The notes beneath the pieces were generated by a model. The model saw nothing but the letters and a program-made list of their open reading frames with translations, ran no database searches and was not told the origin of the DNA. Position numbers and translations under genes: made by a program. From positions 186,001 through 250,000 of the forward strand of contig NZ_NFIN01000001.1 of NCBI RefSeq assembly GCF_002161765.1: a stretch of 64,000 bases of DNA, given 5' to 3'. Shown here piece by piece: positions 1 to 8,012 of the stretch. Position 1 is the first letter of the stretch. Each line of letters starts with the position of its first letter. This stretch comes from Bacteroides sp. An322. Lineage in GTDB: Bacteria > Bacteroidota > Bacteroidia > Bacteroidales > Bacteroidaceae.

Positions 1-524
1 CGGCAGGCGGTCACGAGCGTGCGTTCCGTCACGTTGCTCTCGCGGATAATCATCTGACGGGCGTATGTCCGCGCCTCGTAGGGGTAGCGGTCAAAGTTGC
101 ACACCACGCTGTCCACCTGAAGCACTTGGTTGATGTTGCCGGCGATGATTCGGTTGTAGAAGCCCTTTTCGGCGAAGTCGGCGTAGTAGTTGTACGCGCT
201 CTTGTCCGCCAAGAGCAGGGCACGCTTCACGTTGTGTTCTATCGCGCTTTTCTCCGGCGAGAGCGTGAAGAACAGCTCATGGAAACGGCGCACGTGTTCC
301 CTCGCTTCCGCCGGACGGTTCTGCGACAGGTCCTGCGAGAGCGCGAGCATCAGGCTCTTGCCCCCGTCGAGGACGTATATCTTCTGCCGCTGTGCCTCGG
401 CGAAGCGGAAGGCGCACACCACCGAGCAGACCACCACGAGGGCACAGGCTGCCGTATAGACGATGCCGAACAGACGTATCTGCCGGAAACTCGTCTCGAT
501 GTTCTTTAGTGATTTGAATTCCAT
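1..524 (-). CDS. traK: TraK, conjugative transfer protein (3' end outside window)
   Basis: The gene starts with ATG at 524 and runs off the left edge; 174 residues are visible. Near the N terminus (about residues 19-40) there is one hydrophobic membrane segment followed by a soluble, charged domain. This is the layout of the CTnDOT TraK family, a VirB8-like inner-membrane component of the mating channel. It lies downstream of traJ in the same orientation, separated by a 127-bp gap that holds a strong hairpin. The family is roughly 200 residues long, so only a short C-terminal part should be missing. Identity rests on gene order and recognised sequence; the VirB8-like role is family knowledge. 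Confidence 0.85.
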   Translation of the reverse strand, partial: MEFKSLKNIETSFRQIRLFGIVYTAACALVVVCSVVCAFRFAEAQRQKIYVLDGGKSLMLALSQDLSQNRPAEAREHVRRFHELFFTLSPEKSAIEHNVKRALLLADKSAYNYYADFAEKGFYNRIIAGNINQVLQVDSVVCNFDRYPYEARTYARQMIIRESNVTERTLVTAC

Positions 525-579
525 TTTCTTTTCGTCTTTCTTTTTCTGTTTGTAAAATCATGTTTCGGTATCCTTTTTC

Positions 580-638
580 CGAAGTGGCACTTCGGGGAGG
601 TCAGAGTGGCACATAGGCAACCCCAAAGTGCCACTTCG
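580..638. repeat. Strong inverted repeat between traJ and traK
   Basis: The arms at 580-597 and 621-638 are complementary at 17 of 18 positions. A third GTGGCAC copy lies in the loop at 606-612. Read along the tra transcript (minus strand), the hairpin is followed by A-rich sequence rather than a U tract, so it is not a classical intrinsic terminator. It may be an mRNA processing or stability element that sets traK expression. Confidence 0.6.
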
Positions 639-651
639 ACCGTTCCGGCTG

Positions 652-1677
652 TTACCTCTTGAACACCTTTCCAGCCGTTCCCTTGATGAGCTTCCCGGCA
701 CGCCCCGCCATGTTTCCTGCGGCTGCACCTGCCACGCTGCCGCCCAAAGCCCCGGCGGTCCCGATGTTCTTGTTGTAGCTGCCGATGCCGCCTCCGGCTT
801 GGATAATCCAGCCCGCCACCGTCGGTATGGTGAAATACCCCACGATGCCGATGATAAGGAATACGATGTACACCCCGTCGCTTGCATCCAGCGAAAAGTT
901 CGGGTCGGTCTGCATACGCTCGATGTCCTGCTGGAGCATCAGTATCTGGATTTTCGCCAGTATGGTGCTGAACAAATCCGACACGGGAAGCCAGAGGTAA
1001 ATCTGTATGTAGCGGCTGAACCACGCCGAGAGCGTCGAGTGGAAGCCGTCCCACACGGAGAAGGCGAAGGCTATCGGCCCCAGTATGGACAGCACCACGA
1101 GGAAGAACGTCCGTAGCGTGTCGATGATGAGCGCGGCTGCGGCGAACATCAGTTCAAGCAGTTCGCGGAACCAGTCACGCACGCTTTTCTTGATGTTGTA
1201 CGCCGCCCGGTCCATGTACATCCCCGTCATCGTCAGGAGATCCGAGGGTGACCAGCCCAGCTCGTCCAGCTGCCGGTCAAACTCCTCGTCCGAGGCGAGG
1301 TAGGCGGTTTCCGGGTTGCGCATCAGCGCCTCGTACTCCAGTTTGTCCTTCTGCTCCCGGTACTCGTTCATGTCGAAGGTCTGTTCTTCGAGAATCCCGT
1401 GTACGCCCTGCACGATGGGACTCAGCACGCTGTTCATCGTGCCCAATACGATGGTCGGGAAGAACAGGATGCACAGACCTAATGCAAAAGGTCTCAGCAG
1501 CGGGTACACGTCTATCGCTTCGGCTCGTGCCAACGACTGCCATACGCGCATCGCCACGTAGAACAGTGCGCCCAGCCCGGCAAGCCCTTTCGCCACGCCC
1601 GTCATGTCCGCGCAAAGCGGCATCATCTCGTCATAGAGCGAAAGGAGTATCTGGTGAAGGTTGTCGAACTCTCCCAT
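652..1677 (-). CDS. traJ: TraJ, polytopic conjugative transfer membrane protein
   Basis: This 341-residue protein has several hydrophobic segments: about residues 30-50, 65-85, 180-215 and 270-295. The last segment is followed by a Gly/Ala-rich stretch and a basic C terminus (GKVFKR). The pattern fits the CTnDOT TraJ family, a VirB6/TrbL-like inner-membrane channel component of the type IV secretion system. The gene lies 3 bp downstream of traI in the same operon. The start is the ATG at 1677. The assignment is confident because of position and composition; the VirB6-like role is inferred from family knowledge. Confidence 0.88.
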   Translation of the reverse strand: MGEFDNLHQILLSLYDEMMPLCADMTGVAKGLAGLGALFYVAMRVWQSLARAEAIDVYPLLRPFALGLCILFFPTIVLGTMNSVLSPIVQGVHGILEEQTFDMNEYREQKDKLEYEALMRNPETAYLASDEEFDRQLDELGWSPSDLLTMTGMYMDRAAYNIKKSVRDWFRELLELMFAAAALIIDTLRTFFLVVLSILGPIAFAFSVWDGFHSTLSAWFSRYIQIYLWLPVSDLFSTILAKIQILMLQQDIERMQTDPNFSLDASDGVYIVFLIIGIVGYFTIPTVAGWIIQAGGGIGSYNKNIGTAGALGGSVAGAAAGNMAGRAGKLIKGTAGKVFKR

Positions 1678-1680
1678 AGG

Positions 1681-2325
1681 CTACCAGTACCTTTCGTTAG
1701 CCGTTCCGTACAGCGACATCACCCGGTCCATGTCGTTCTTCTTCCTTGCCCGCAGGTAGCTCACCGAGATGGTCTTGCCCGTGTAGTAGCGCACGAGGTT
1801 TCGGTAGTTCATCAGGCTGCGGTAGGCATTGTCGATGATTGCCAGCCGTTCCGCGTCCGAGAGCGACATCCCCGTGACGTTCACCACGTTCTTCAGGTCC
1901 TGCAGCACGTCCGAGCTTTCGTCTATCAGCATGGCGTAGCCCGACGAGATGGCGGCAAGCTCATCGGGGGTATAGTTCTCGTCCGAGAGCATCTTCTGGT
2001 AGTTTTCCACATAGATTTCGGAGATTTCCATAACCAGCCCGATGCTCTTCGTCACCTTCACGCCTCCTTTCACCACGTCATGCACGGATTTCAAGGCGTC
2101 GTAATACTTCTTGCCCTGCTCAAAAACCTTCTTGGTTTCCAGAAAGCCGTTCAGGGTGTTCGCCTTCGTGCCAGCCGTCTCCACCATCTCCTTGGCGGAG
2201 TTGATGATGCTCTGGGCGAGGTTGCCAGGGTCGGACACCACCCATTGGGCGTTTGCCGTGCCCGCACCCGTGAGGCACAGGCAGACCGCTATCAGCGGCA
2301 TTCTCAGTTTCTGTCTCATTCTCAT
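1681..2325 (-). CDS. traI: TraI, DUF4141 exported transfer protein
   Basis: This 214-residue protein has a signal peptide (RMPLIAVCLCLTGAGTANA, cleavage probably after the last Ala) followed by a soluble, largely helical domain ending in a tryptophan. It matches the DUF4141/TraI family of CTnDOT-type elements, thought to act in the periplasm during mating-channel assembly. The family is unrelated to the F-plasmid TraI relaxase. The start is the ATG at 2325. Seven bases before it is CCACTAAATCC (2333-2343), one of the repeated leader motifs that the candidate sRNA at 36734-36827 could pair with, so translation of traI may be a control point. Confidence 0.88.
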   Translation of the reverse strand: MRMRQKLRMPLIAVCLCLTGAGTANAQWVVSDPGNLAQSIINSAKEMVETAGTKANTLNGFLETKKVFEQGKKYYDALKSVHDVVKGGVKVTKSIGLVMEISEIYVENYQKMLSDENYTPDELAAISSGYAMLIDESSDVLQDLKNVVNVTGMSLSDAERLAIIDNAYRSLMNYRNLVRYYTGKTISVSYLRARKKNDMDRVMSLYGTANERYW

Positions 2326-2332
2326 TCACGTT

Positions 2333-2343
2333 GGATTTAGTGG
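2333..2343 (-). promoter_or_regulatory. Leader motif CCACTAAATCC upstream of traI
   Basis: On the minus strand this reads CCACTAAATCCA and ends 7 nt before the traI start codon, in the ribosome-binding position. It is one of six mRNA-sense copies in the ICE and is exactly complementary to the linker of the candidate sRNA at 36734-36827. Confidence 0.6.
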
Positions 2344-2355
2344 TACATTAGTTTT

Positions 2356-2778
2356 TTATTGTTCTTCTTTCTTTTCGTCGTCCGAAGCATTATCCGTGTT
2401 CACCCGGATATAGTCGCCGTTCGGCGAGAAGGTCAGCACGTCCGTTTCCTCGTTGTACGCCACATCGATGCGGAAGCCCGTGTTCATGTAGAGGTTGCCG
2501 TTCTCCTCCCGTTGGAGCAGGTAGGTTTCCGGCTTCAGCCTGCGGCGCACGCCCGACCGCCGGAACAGCGTCACCTTGTAGTGTTCACCCTCCTTGTACA
2601 CCAGTATGTCGGGTCCCGCCTCCGCACTCTGCCAGTTGCCGCAAATCTTCTCGCGGACATCCTCGTTTTCTTTCATTACCGTTTCGCAGGCTTGCAGCAT
2701 CAGCGATGCCAAGCCAATCAGACCGCCGCAAAGCAGCAGCCGTTGTGTCTTTGTCAGTTCAATGTTCATTTTCTTCAA
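2356..2778 (-). CDS. DUF3876-type lipoprotein of the tra operon
   Basis: This 140-residue protein has a lipoprotein signal (LASLMLQAC, lipidated Cys about residue 31). A small beta-rich domain follows (KICGNWQS ... YLLQREENGNLYMNTGF) and the tail is acidic and lysine-rich. It resembles the DUF3876 proteins found between traG and traI in CTnDOT-like elements. Its role is unknown; an envelope location within the mating apparatus is inferred from the lipobox and the neighbours. The first ATG is at 2778, and a second in-frame ATG at 2769 is an alternative start. The upstream leader contains CAACTAAAAAAC, which also occurs before mobC. Confidence 0.75.
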   Translation of the reverse strand: MKKMNIELTKTQRLLLCGGLIGLASLMLQACETVMKENEDVREKICGNWQSAEAGPDILVYKEGEHYKVTLFRRSGVRRRLKPETYLLQREENGNLYMNTGFRIDVAYNEETDVLTFSPNGDYIRVNTDNASDDEKKEEQ

Positions 2779-2889
2779 TCTTGTTTTTTAGTTGGTAAAA
2801 ATGTGTCCTTCCCTCATACGCCGTTTGAGATACCCTCATACGCCGTTGGAGGCAGGCTCATACGCCGTGTGAGGCAGGACGCTGTTTCA

Positions 2890-5400
2890 TTACTGTTCCT
2901 CTTCTTTTCGCCTTTCCGCTATCTGCCGTATGGCGGCTTCCATGTCGCCGCCCAGCTTCTCCGCCAGTTCGCGGACTTCCATCTTCTCCGTTTCCTCCGT
3001 CGTGTAGGCTAAATACTCCTGCATGGACACCTCCGTGGCGTACACCGCCGACTGTGTGCCGCCCAGCCCTATCCATACCTCCTTGTACCGTCTGGACGGG
3101 TCGTTGGACTGGTTGATGGAGAGTATCTGTGACTTCTCCTTTTCCGTCAGCCCCAACAGCCCCTGTATCTGGTCAAAGCGGTTCATAAACTTCCGTTGGT
3201 CGAGCAGTATCTTGCAGTCCGAGTTGTTGATGATGCTCTCCTTCACGATGGGCGACGAGATGATGTCGTCCACCTCCTGCGTCACCACAATCGCCTCGCC
3301 GAAGTATTTTCTGACCGTCTTGTACATATAGCGCAGATAATCAGCCATGTTCGCCGAAGAAAGAGCCTTCCAAGCCTCCTCCACGATGAGCTGTTTCCGG
3401 ACGCCTTTCAGCCTCCGCATCTTGTTGATAAATGCTTCCATGATGATAATCGTAACCACCGGAAAAAGCTCGGCATTATCCTTCACCGAATCAATTTCGA
3501 AGACCACGAACCGCTTGTGCAGCAGGTCGATGTTCTCCGTGGAGTTGAGCAGGAAGTCGTACCGTCCGCCCCGGTAATACTGCCGGAGCGTGGTCAGGAA
3601 GTTGTCGATGTTGAAGTCCGTCTTCGCCACCTTGATGTAGCGTTCCTCCATCTCCTTGCGGTACACGTCCCGCATGTACTCGTAGAACGAGTTGAACGAC
3701 GGAACGATGCTCCTGTCCTGCTGGATTTTCAGGATGTATGCGTTCACCGCGCTGCCCAGTTCCGCCGACTCCGTTTTCGTGGCGGGTTCGTTCTCGCTTT
3801 TCCACAGGGTGAGCAGCAGCGTCTTGATGCTGTCCTTCTTCTCCACATCAAACACCCCGTCGTCCGTGTAGAACGGGTTGAACGAGATGGGCTTTTCCTC
3901 CGTGTAGGTGAAGTAGATGCCGTCCTTTCCTTTGGTCTTGCGGTGTATCATCTCGCACAGCCCTTGGTAGGAGTTGCCCGTATCGACCAGCACCACGTGG
4001 GATCCTTGTTCGTAATACTGCCTGACAAGGTGGTTCATGAAGAATGACTTGCCGCTTCCCGAAGGGCCCAATACGAACTTGTTTCTGTTCGTTGTCACGC
4101 CCCGCTTCATCGGCAGGTCGGAGATGTCGATGTGCAGCGGCTTGCCGCTGATACGGTCCGCCATGCGGATGCCGAAGGCGGAGGGCGAGTCCTTGTAGTT
4201 GGTCTCGCCGGCGAAGAGGCACACCGCCTGCCCGATGAACGTGTGGAACGCTTCTTCCGCCGGGAAGTCGGCGGCGTTGCCGGGGATGCCCGCCCAGAAC
4301 AGCGTCGGGCAGTCCGTCGTGTTGTGGCGCGGCACGCAGCCCATTGAAGCCAGCTGGCTGCCTACATCGTTCTTGATGCGTTTCAGTTCCTCCGCGTCGT
4401 CGCTCCACGCCATCACGTTGAAGTGGGCGCGGACGGACTTCAGCCCCTGCGAGTGCGCTTCGTTCAGGTATTCCTCGATCCACTCGCGGTTGATGGCGTT
4501 CTGGCGGCTGTACCGCGAGAGCGACTGCATGTTTCTCGCCGTTTTCTCGAAGCGGCGCAGTTCCTCGTCGCTGTTGCCGATGAAAACGTACTGGTTGTAG
4601 ATATGGTTGCAGGGAAGCAGCAGGCCCACGGGAGCGGCGAACGACAGGCGGCAGTCCGAGCGGTCGGTGGAGAGCCGTTCGTAACGGCTGTCCGTGGCCA
4701 CCGCAGCGGGCAGGTCTTCCGTGTCCGACAGGGTGTGCAGGCACAGCCGGTTGTCGCCGATGCGCATCTCCCTCGCCGTCATTTCCATGTCCTCCAGACA
4801 GTCCACATTGCCCGGCGAGAGTGCGAAGTACCTGCCTATGATGCCCGTTTCCTTTTCCGTGCCCGTAAGCTCGTCATCGGAGAGCCGGCGCAGCCGGATG
4901 TGCCCCGAATCGTTCAAGATACGCGCGAACTGCTCCACCGCCTCGATGAACTTCACCGCCGTTTCCTTGTCCTGCATCTCCTTCGGCACGATGTGCCCAC
5001 GGCACAGGGTGTTCCAGTTGCTCTGTTGCCTCATGCGATCCTTCGTTGTCTTCGTCAGGAACAGGTAGCACTTGTGGTGCAGGAACGGGCGCTCGTTGAA
5101 GTGCATCTCGTAGCTGCGGGCAAGGAAGCCCATGCCCTCCCTGCCTGTGTCGGGGCGGTACCGCTCCTTCACGTACCAGTCCTGCTTGTGCAGCACCGAG
5201 TAGTCGGGCAGCACCTTTATCGCCTTGCACCACGCGGCGTGGATGGCCTCGTACTCCTCCGCCGTTACGGTATAGACCTCCGGCAGTTCCACCTCGAAGG
5301 CGGCGGTAATGTCCGCGTCCTTCGAGACGATGCAGCCGTGCTCCACCGAGAGCAGCGGGAAGCGGCTTTCCAGCGTGGTGGCTTTCATTACATTTCTCAT
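2890..5400 (-). CDS. traG: TraG, VirB4-like conjugation ATPase
   Basis: This 836-residue ATPase energises assembly or function of the type IV mating channel at the inner membrane. A Walker A motif (GPSGSGKS) lies near residue 445 and a Walker B motif (QLIVEEAW) near residue 670, the usual VirB4/TraG-Bacteroides arrangement. The N-terminal half is the long VirB4-type domain. The open frame extends upstream to 5586, but that part overlaps traF. The ATG at 5400 forms a 4-nt ATGA overlap with the traF stop, which supports this start and translational coupling. It is not the VirD4-type coupling protein, which is mobC in this element. Confidence 0.92.
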   Translation of the reverse strand: MRNVMKATTLESRFPLLSVEHGCIVSKDADITAAFEVELPEVYTVTAEEYEAIHAAWCKAIKVLPDYSVLHKQDWYVKERYRPDTGREGMGFLARSYEMHFNERPFLHHKCYLFLTKTTKDRMRQQSNWNTLCRGHIVPKEMQDKETAVKFIEAVEQFARILNDSGHIRLRRLSDDELTGTEKETGIIGRYFALSPGNVDCLEDMEMTAREMRIGDNRLCLHTLSDTEDLPAAVATDSRYERLSTDRSDCRLSFAAPVGLLLPCNHIYNQYVFIGNSDEELRRFEKTARNMQSLSRYSRQNAINREWIEEYLNEAHSQGLKSVRAHFNVMAWSDDAEELKRIKNDVGSQLASMGCVPRHNTTDCPTLFWAGIPGNAADFPAEEAFHTFIGQAVCLFAGETNYKDSPSAFGIRMADRISGKPLHIDISDLPMKRGVTTNRNKFVLGPSGSGKSFFMNHLVRQYYEQGSHVVLVDTGNSYQGLCEMIHRKTKGKDGIYFTYTEEKPISFNPFYTDDGVFDVEKKDSIKTLLLTLWKSENEPATKTESAELGSAVNAYILKIQQDRSIVPSFNSFYEYMRDVYRKEMEERYIKVAKTDFNIDNFLTTLRQYYRGGRYDFLLNSTENIDLLHKRFVVFEIDSVKDNAELFPVVTIIIMEAFINKMRRLKGVRKQLIVEEAWKALSSANMADYLRYMYKTVRKYFGEAIVVTQEVDDIISSPIVKESIINNSDCKILLDQRKFMNRFDQIQGLLGLTEKEKSQILSINQSNDPSRRYKEVWIGLGGTQSAVYATEVSMQEYLAYTTEETEKMEVRELAEKLGGDMEAAIRQIAERRKEEEQ

Positions 5401-5729
5401 ACGTTTCTTCCTTTCTTTTTTCGTCTTAACAGATTGGACACCCGTCTGCGGTGGAGCACATGGCGGGGGCGCATCCGTGCCGCGCCCAGTTTCATCAGCC
5501 CGTGTTCGCCGTACTTCGCGTTCAGCCGGAACGTGAGCCAGACGGTGGCGGAAGCAGACACCACACCGAAGCCGATGCAGAGCCACTGGCCCGCGCCTGC
5601 CATGTACAGGATGACAAAGAGGATGAAGGCGGCAAGCAGCCCGCCTGCGAAGATGAACAGGTATTGCGCCTTCAGTCCCTTGAACTCCACCGGACGGCCT
5701 ATGCCCTTGTTGATAGGGTATTCAGCCAT
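5397..5729 (-). CDS. traF: TraF, DUF4133 small membrane protein
   Basis: This 110-residue protein has two adjacent hydrophobic helices (about residues 22-42 and 48-68) and a strongly basic C terminus (RRRVSNLLRRKKKGRNV). It matches DUF4133/TraF, the VirB3-like inner-membrane partner that normally sits between traE and traG. Its stop codon overlaps the traG start (ATGA), so the two are probably translated together. VirB3 and VirB4 often function as a pair, which agrees with this linkage. The functional analogy is family knowledge. Confidence 0.88.
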   Translation of the reverse strand: MAEYPINKGIGRPVEFKGLKAQYLFIFAGGLLAAFILFVILYMAGAGQWLCIGFGVVSASATVWLTFRLNAKYGEHGLMKLGAARMRPRHVLHRRRVSNLLRRKKKGRNV

Positions 5730-5771
5730 TGTCCTTATACCTTATTATATATGTATAGGTATGCCCGTTTA

Positions 5772-6083
5772 TTAAAGGAAGAACGAACGGAGAATCGTCG
5801 CGCTCACAATCAGGAAGATGCACGCCCCGAACCAGCTCGCGGCGGTCTTCGAGGTGTCGGGGTCGCCCGATGAGAACTTGCCATATACCTTGATGCCCCC
5901 GATAAGCCCGACGACAGCACCGATGGCGTAGATGAGTTTCGTCGCCGGGTCAAAGTATGAAGTGACCATGCTGGTGGCTTCGGTGATGCCCGCCATGCCG
6001 TTGCCTTGTGCGGACGCTGAGATGTTTGCAGCCAGCAGAAGGGCTGCGAGAATGATTTGTTTTTTCTTCAATGTCTTTGTCAT
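5772..6083 (-). CDS. traE: TraE, DUF4134 pilin-like membrane protein
   Basis: This 103-residue protein has a signal-like N terminus (residues 8-26, ending SASA) followed by two hydrophobic segments (about 50-68 and 84-102). It belongs to DUF4134/TraE of CTnDOT-type elements, the probable VirB2-like pilin or channel subunit. It is encoded just upstream of traF and traG. A copy of CCACTAAATCC lies 92 nt upstream (6176-6186), so it may be a target of the sRNA described at 36734-36827. The VirB2 analogy is based on size and topology only. Confidence 0.87.
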   Translation of the reverse strand: MTKTLKKKQIILAALLLAANISASAQGNGMAGITEATSMVTSYFDPATKLIYAIGAVVGLIGGIKVYGKFSSGDPDTSKTAASWFGACIFLIVSATILRSFFL

Positions 6084-6175
6084 AATCGTTTCTTTTTTGT
6101 GCCTCCGGGTTGGATAGTCCCTTTGGCGGTTGATACTTGTTTTACTTCTTGCGGCTTTGGATGAAGCCGGCTTGT

Positions 6176-6186
6176 GGATTTAGTGG
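6176..6186 (-). promoter_or_regulatory. Leader motif CCACTAAATCC upstream of traE
   Basis: An exact mRNA-sense copy of the repeated motif in the 171-bp gap between traD and traE, 92 nt before the traE start. The sequence AGTATCAACCG follows further downstream in the same leader, resembling the second block shared by the sRNA region and the topB leader. Confidence 0.5.
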
Positions 6187-6254
6187 TTCGGTGGCAAGCC
6201 GTGGTTTAGCCGTAGTCGATTTTCTTTTTTCGCATCATTGTTTCGTTTTACTTG

Positions 6255-6971
6255 TTATACAAAATCACGGATATTGAAATCCTCAATATTGTCCGGCACG
6301 TTTGGGACTGTAGTCCGTACCGCCGTCGGGGTCGGTTCCTTCCGTATGGTGGCGGAAACGCTGTCCATATAGAAATCCATCAGTTCGTTCAGTTTCCTGC
6401 GGGTCGCTTCCGAACTCTTTTCTATCATCGCGAACAGCTCGTTACCCTTCATGTCGCAGAACACCATCCCGGCGTGGCGGCGTTCCTCCATTGTGGCTGC
6501 CGGTTTCTTTACCGTCCGCATGGCAAGGTCGATGTCCTCGAAGGTGAAGCCGCTTGCCTCATGGGGTTCGCCATCGTAATCCTCATTCCCGTCATATTCT
6601 GCCATGTCCGACACGCGGCTGTCGCTGAATGTTTCATCAAGTTCGTCATCGGGCACTTGGCGTGACGGCTTGTTTTCCGGTGCTTGTCCTCCGTCGGTAT
6701 CCGTTTCATCGGCAAAGGTAACGTCCTTTTCTTCCACCGCCTCGGCTTCCACGGAAGTGGCAGCTTCCGGCACTGTGGTGTCCTTTTCTGTCCCAATCCA
6801 GTCCGATATTTTGAACTTGCTCCTGCCCACGACATCGGGCGGCGGTTCCTGCCGTTTCCGGTCTGTGTTTTCTTGACTGCCGGCCTTCTGCCGTTCCTGC
6901 TGCTCCCATGTCAGATAGAAAAGTATCCACAGGTTGCACATCATCATCAGGACAATCAGGAACGTCACCAT
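6255..6971 (-). CDS. traD: TraD-like protein of Bacteroidales conjugative elements
   Basis: This 238-residue protein has one N-terminal membrane helix (residues 2-20) and a long low-complexity acidic middle part rich in Glu, Asp, Thr and Pro (about 60-150). The C-terminal domain ends IEDFNIRDFV. In CTnDOT nomenclature this position, between the DUF3408 genes and traE, is called traD. It is not homologous to the F-plasmid TraD coupling protein. The function is unknown. The start overlaps the preceding gene by 7 nt. Naming is by synteny, with moderate certainty. Confidence 0.7.
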   Translation of the reverse strand: MVTFLIVLMMMCNLWILFYLTWEQQERQKAGSQENTDRKRQEPPPDVVGRSKFKISDWIGTEKDTTVPEAATSVEAEAVEEKDVTFADETDTDGGQAPENKPSRQVPDDELDETFSDSRVSDMAEYDGNEDYDGEPHEASGFTFEDIDLAMRTVKKPAATMEERRHAGMVFCDMKGNELFAMIEKSSEATRRKLNELMDFYMDSVSATIRKEPTPTAVRTTVPNVPDNIEDFNIRDFV

Positions 6972-7261
6972 CGGCTTATCGTTATCTGTTCGACCATCCC
7001 GTGGCTCTTCTTCCCATGCAGGGTTTCCAGTTCAGCCCTGTGCTGTTCAAGGTGTTCGGTGACAATGCTGTCTATGTAACCGGATATGGTTGTCCCTTGC
7101 CCTCCCGCCATGCCTACGATCCGCTTGACGGCTTCATGGTTCTCGCGGCTGATGTACACCGCCTTCTGTGCGGTTCCTTCCGGCCTGCGCCCGTTGAGGT
7201 ACTTGCCCGCATAGGCTTCTTCCTTTCCCTTGCGTCTGAAAATGTTGATGTTCAGTTTCAT
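6965..7261 (-). CDS. DUF3408 protein, third copy
   Basis: This 98-residue basic protein carries the DUF3408 core KAVYISRENHEAVKRIV ... SGYIDSIVTEHL. It is the third and most diverged of three tandem DUF3408 genes. The predicted fold looks like a short strand followed by two helices, reminiscent of ribbon-helix-helix DNA-binding proteins, but that is my inference. It overlaps traD by 7 nt. In CTnDOT-type elements DUF3408 proteins occupy the traB/traC position next to the ParA-like TraA, which suggests a DNA-binding partner role. Confidence 0.75.
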   Translation of the reverse strand: MKLNINIFRRKGKEEAYAGKYLNGRRPEGTAQKAVYISRENHEAVKRIVGMAGGQGTTISGYIDSIVTEHLEQHRAELETLHGKKSHGMVEQITISRW

Positions 7262-7278
7262 GATTATTTTCTTTTGAG

Positions 7279-7587
7279 TTAGAAAATCGGTTTGCTTAAT
7301 TCATACAGTTTGGTCATCTCATCCTTGTGGCTTGCGAAATGCTCTGCCAGTACATTGTCTATGTAACCGGATAACGTAATCTTGTTCTTCCCGATAATAT
7401 GGACAATATGTTGTATCCGCTCGTGGTGTTCGTCACGGATATAAGCTGTCTTACATGTGCGGGCGGTAAAGTCCGCACTCTTCAGGTATGTATAGATGTA
7501 GTTTTTTACTTTTTCCACCTCACTCGCATCTTGCGCGATACCTGTTCCTGAATTTTTTTTCTTGTCTATTTTTCTTTCCATTGTCAT
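7279..7587 (-). CDS. DUF3408 protein, second copy
   Basis: This 102-residue protein has the core KTAYIRDEHHERIQHIV followed by ITLSGYIDNVLAEHF, nearly identical in pattern to the neighbouring copy at 7602-8012. The N terminus is lysine-rich and low-complexity. The ATG at 7581 is an alternative to the start at 7587. The close similarity to its neighbour points to tandem duplication. Function is unknown; a ParB-like or RHH-type partner of the upstream ParA-like TraA is possible but not shown. Confidence 0.75.
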   Translation of the reverse strand: MTMERKIDKKKNSGTGIAQDASEVEKVKNYIYTYLKSADFTARTCKTAYIRDEHHERIQHIVHIIGKNKITLSGYIDNVLAEHFASHKDEMTKLYELSKPIF

Positions 7588-7601
7588 TTTTGCTTTTAAT
7601 G

Positions 7602-8012
7602 TTAATAAACGTCTTCATAATTCTTTTTGTAGAGCCTGCGTATCACTTCCTCTTTCTCGCGGAAATGTTGTTCCAACACACGGTCCACATAGACTGACAG
7701 CGAAATCCCGTTTTTCCCGATGACCTGTACGATGCGCTGTATCCGCTCATGGTAATTCTTACGGATATAGGCAGTCTTGCCTGAACATATGGGAGTTTTC
7801 GGCGCATGTAGGAAGAGTTCCATATATTCCTCTTCCTGTATGGTTTCTTCCTTTTTCGCCTTTATTGACGGTTTCTCCGTTGGTCTTGTCACCTTGTCTG
7901 GGGCATTTTCATCCGTTCCAGCATTTTCAGGGGCGGCGGACGTGGGCATTTCTGGACGGAACGAGTCCAGAAACTTGCCGGGATCAATATCGACATCAAG
8001 TTTTTTAGCCAT
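7602..8012 (-). CDS. DUF3408 protein, first copy
   Basis: This 136-residue protein has a disordered N-terminal half rich in Pro, Ala, Glu and Lys. The C-terminal DUF3408 core is KTAYIRKNYHERIQRIV ... ISLSVYVDRVLEQHF. It overlaps the 3' end of traA by 8 nt, which suggests coupled synthesis. Together with the two following genes it forms a triplet of paralogues between traA and traD. By synteny it corresponds to the traB/traC position of CTnDOT-like elements. Role not established. Confidence 0.78.
   Translation of the reverse strand: MAKKLDVDIDPGKFLDSFRPEMPTSAAPENAGTDENAPDKVTRPTEKPSIKAKKEETIQEEEYMELFLHAPKTPICSGKTAYIRKNYHERIQRIVQVIGKNGISLSVYVDRVLEQHFREKEEVIRRLYKKNYEDVY

Noticed and set aside
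5401-5586. N-terminal extension of traG
   Set aside because: It overlaps traF in another frame and the ATG at 5400 forms a natural ATGA junction; the extension is Arg/Pro-rich without similarity to the family.
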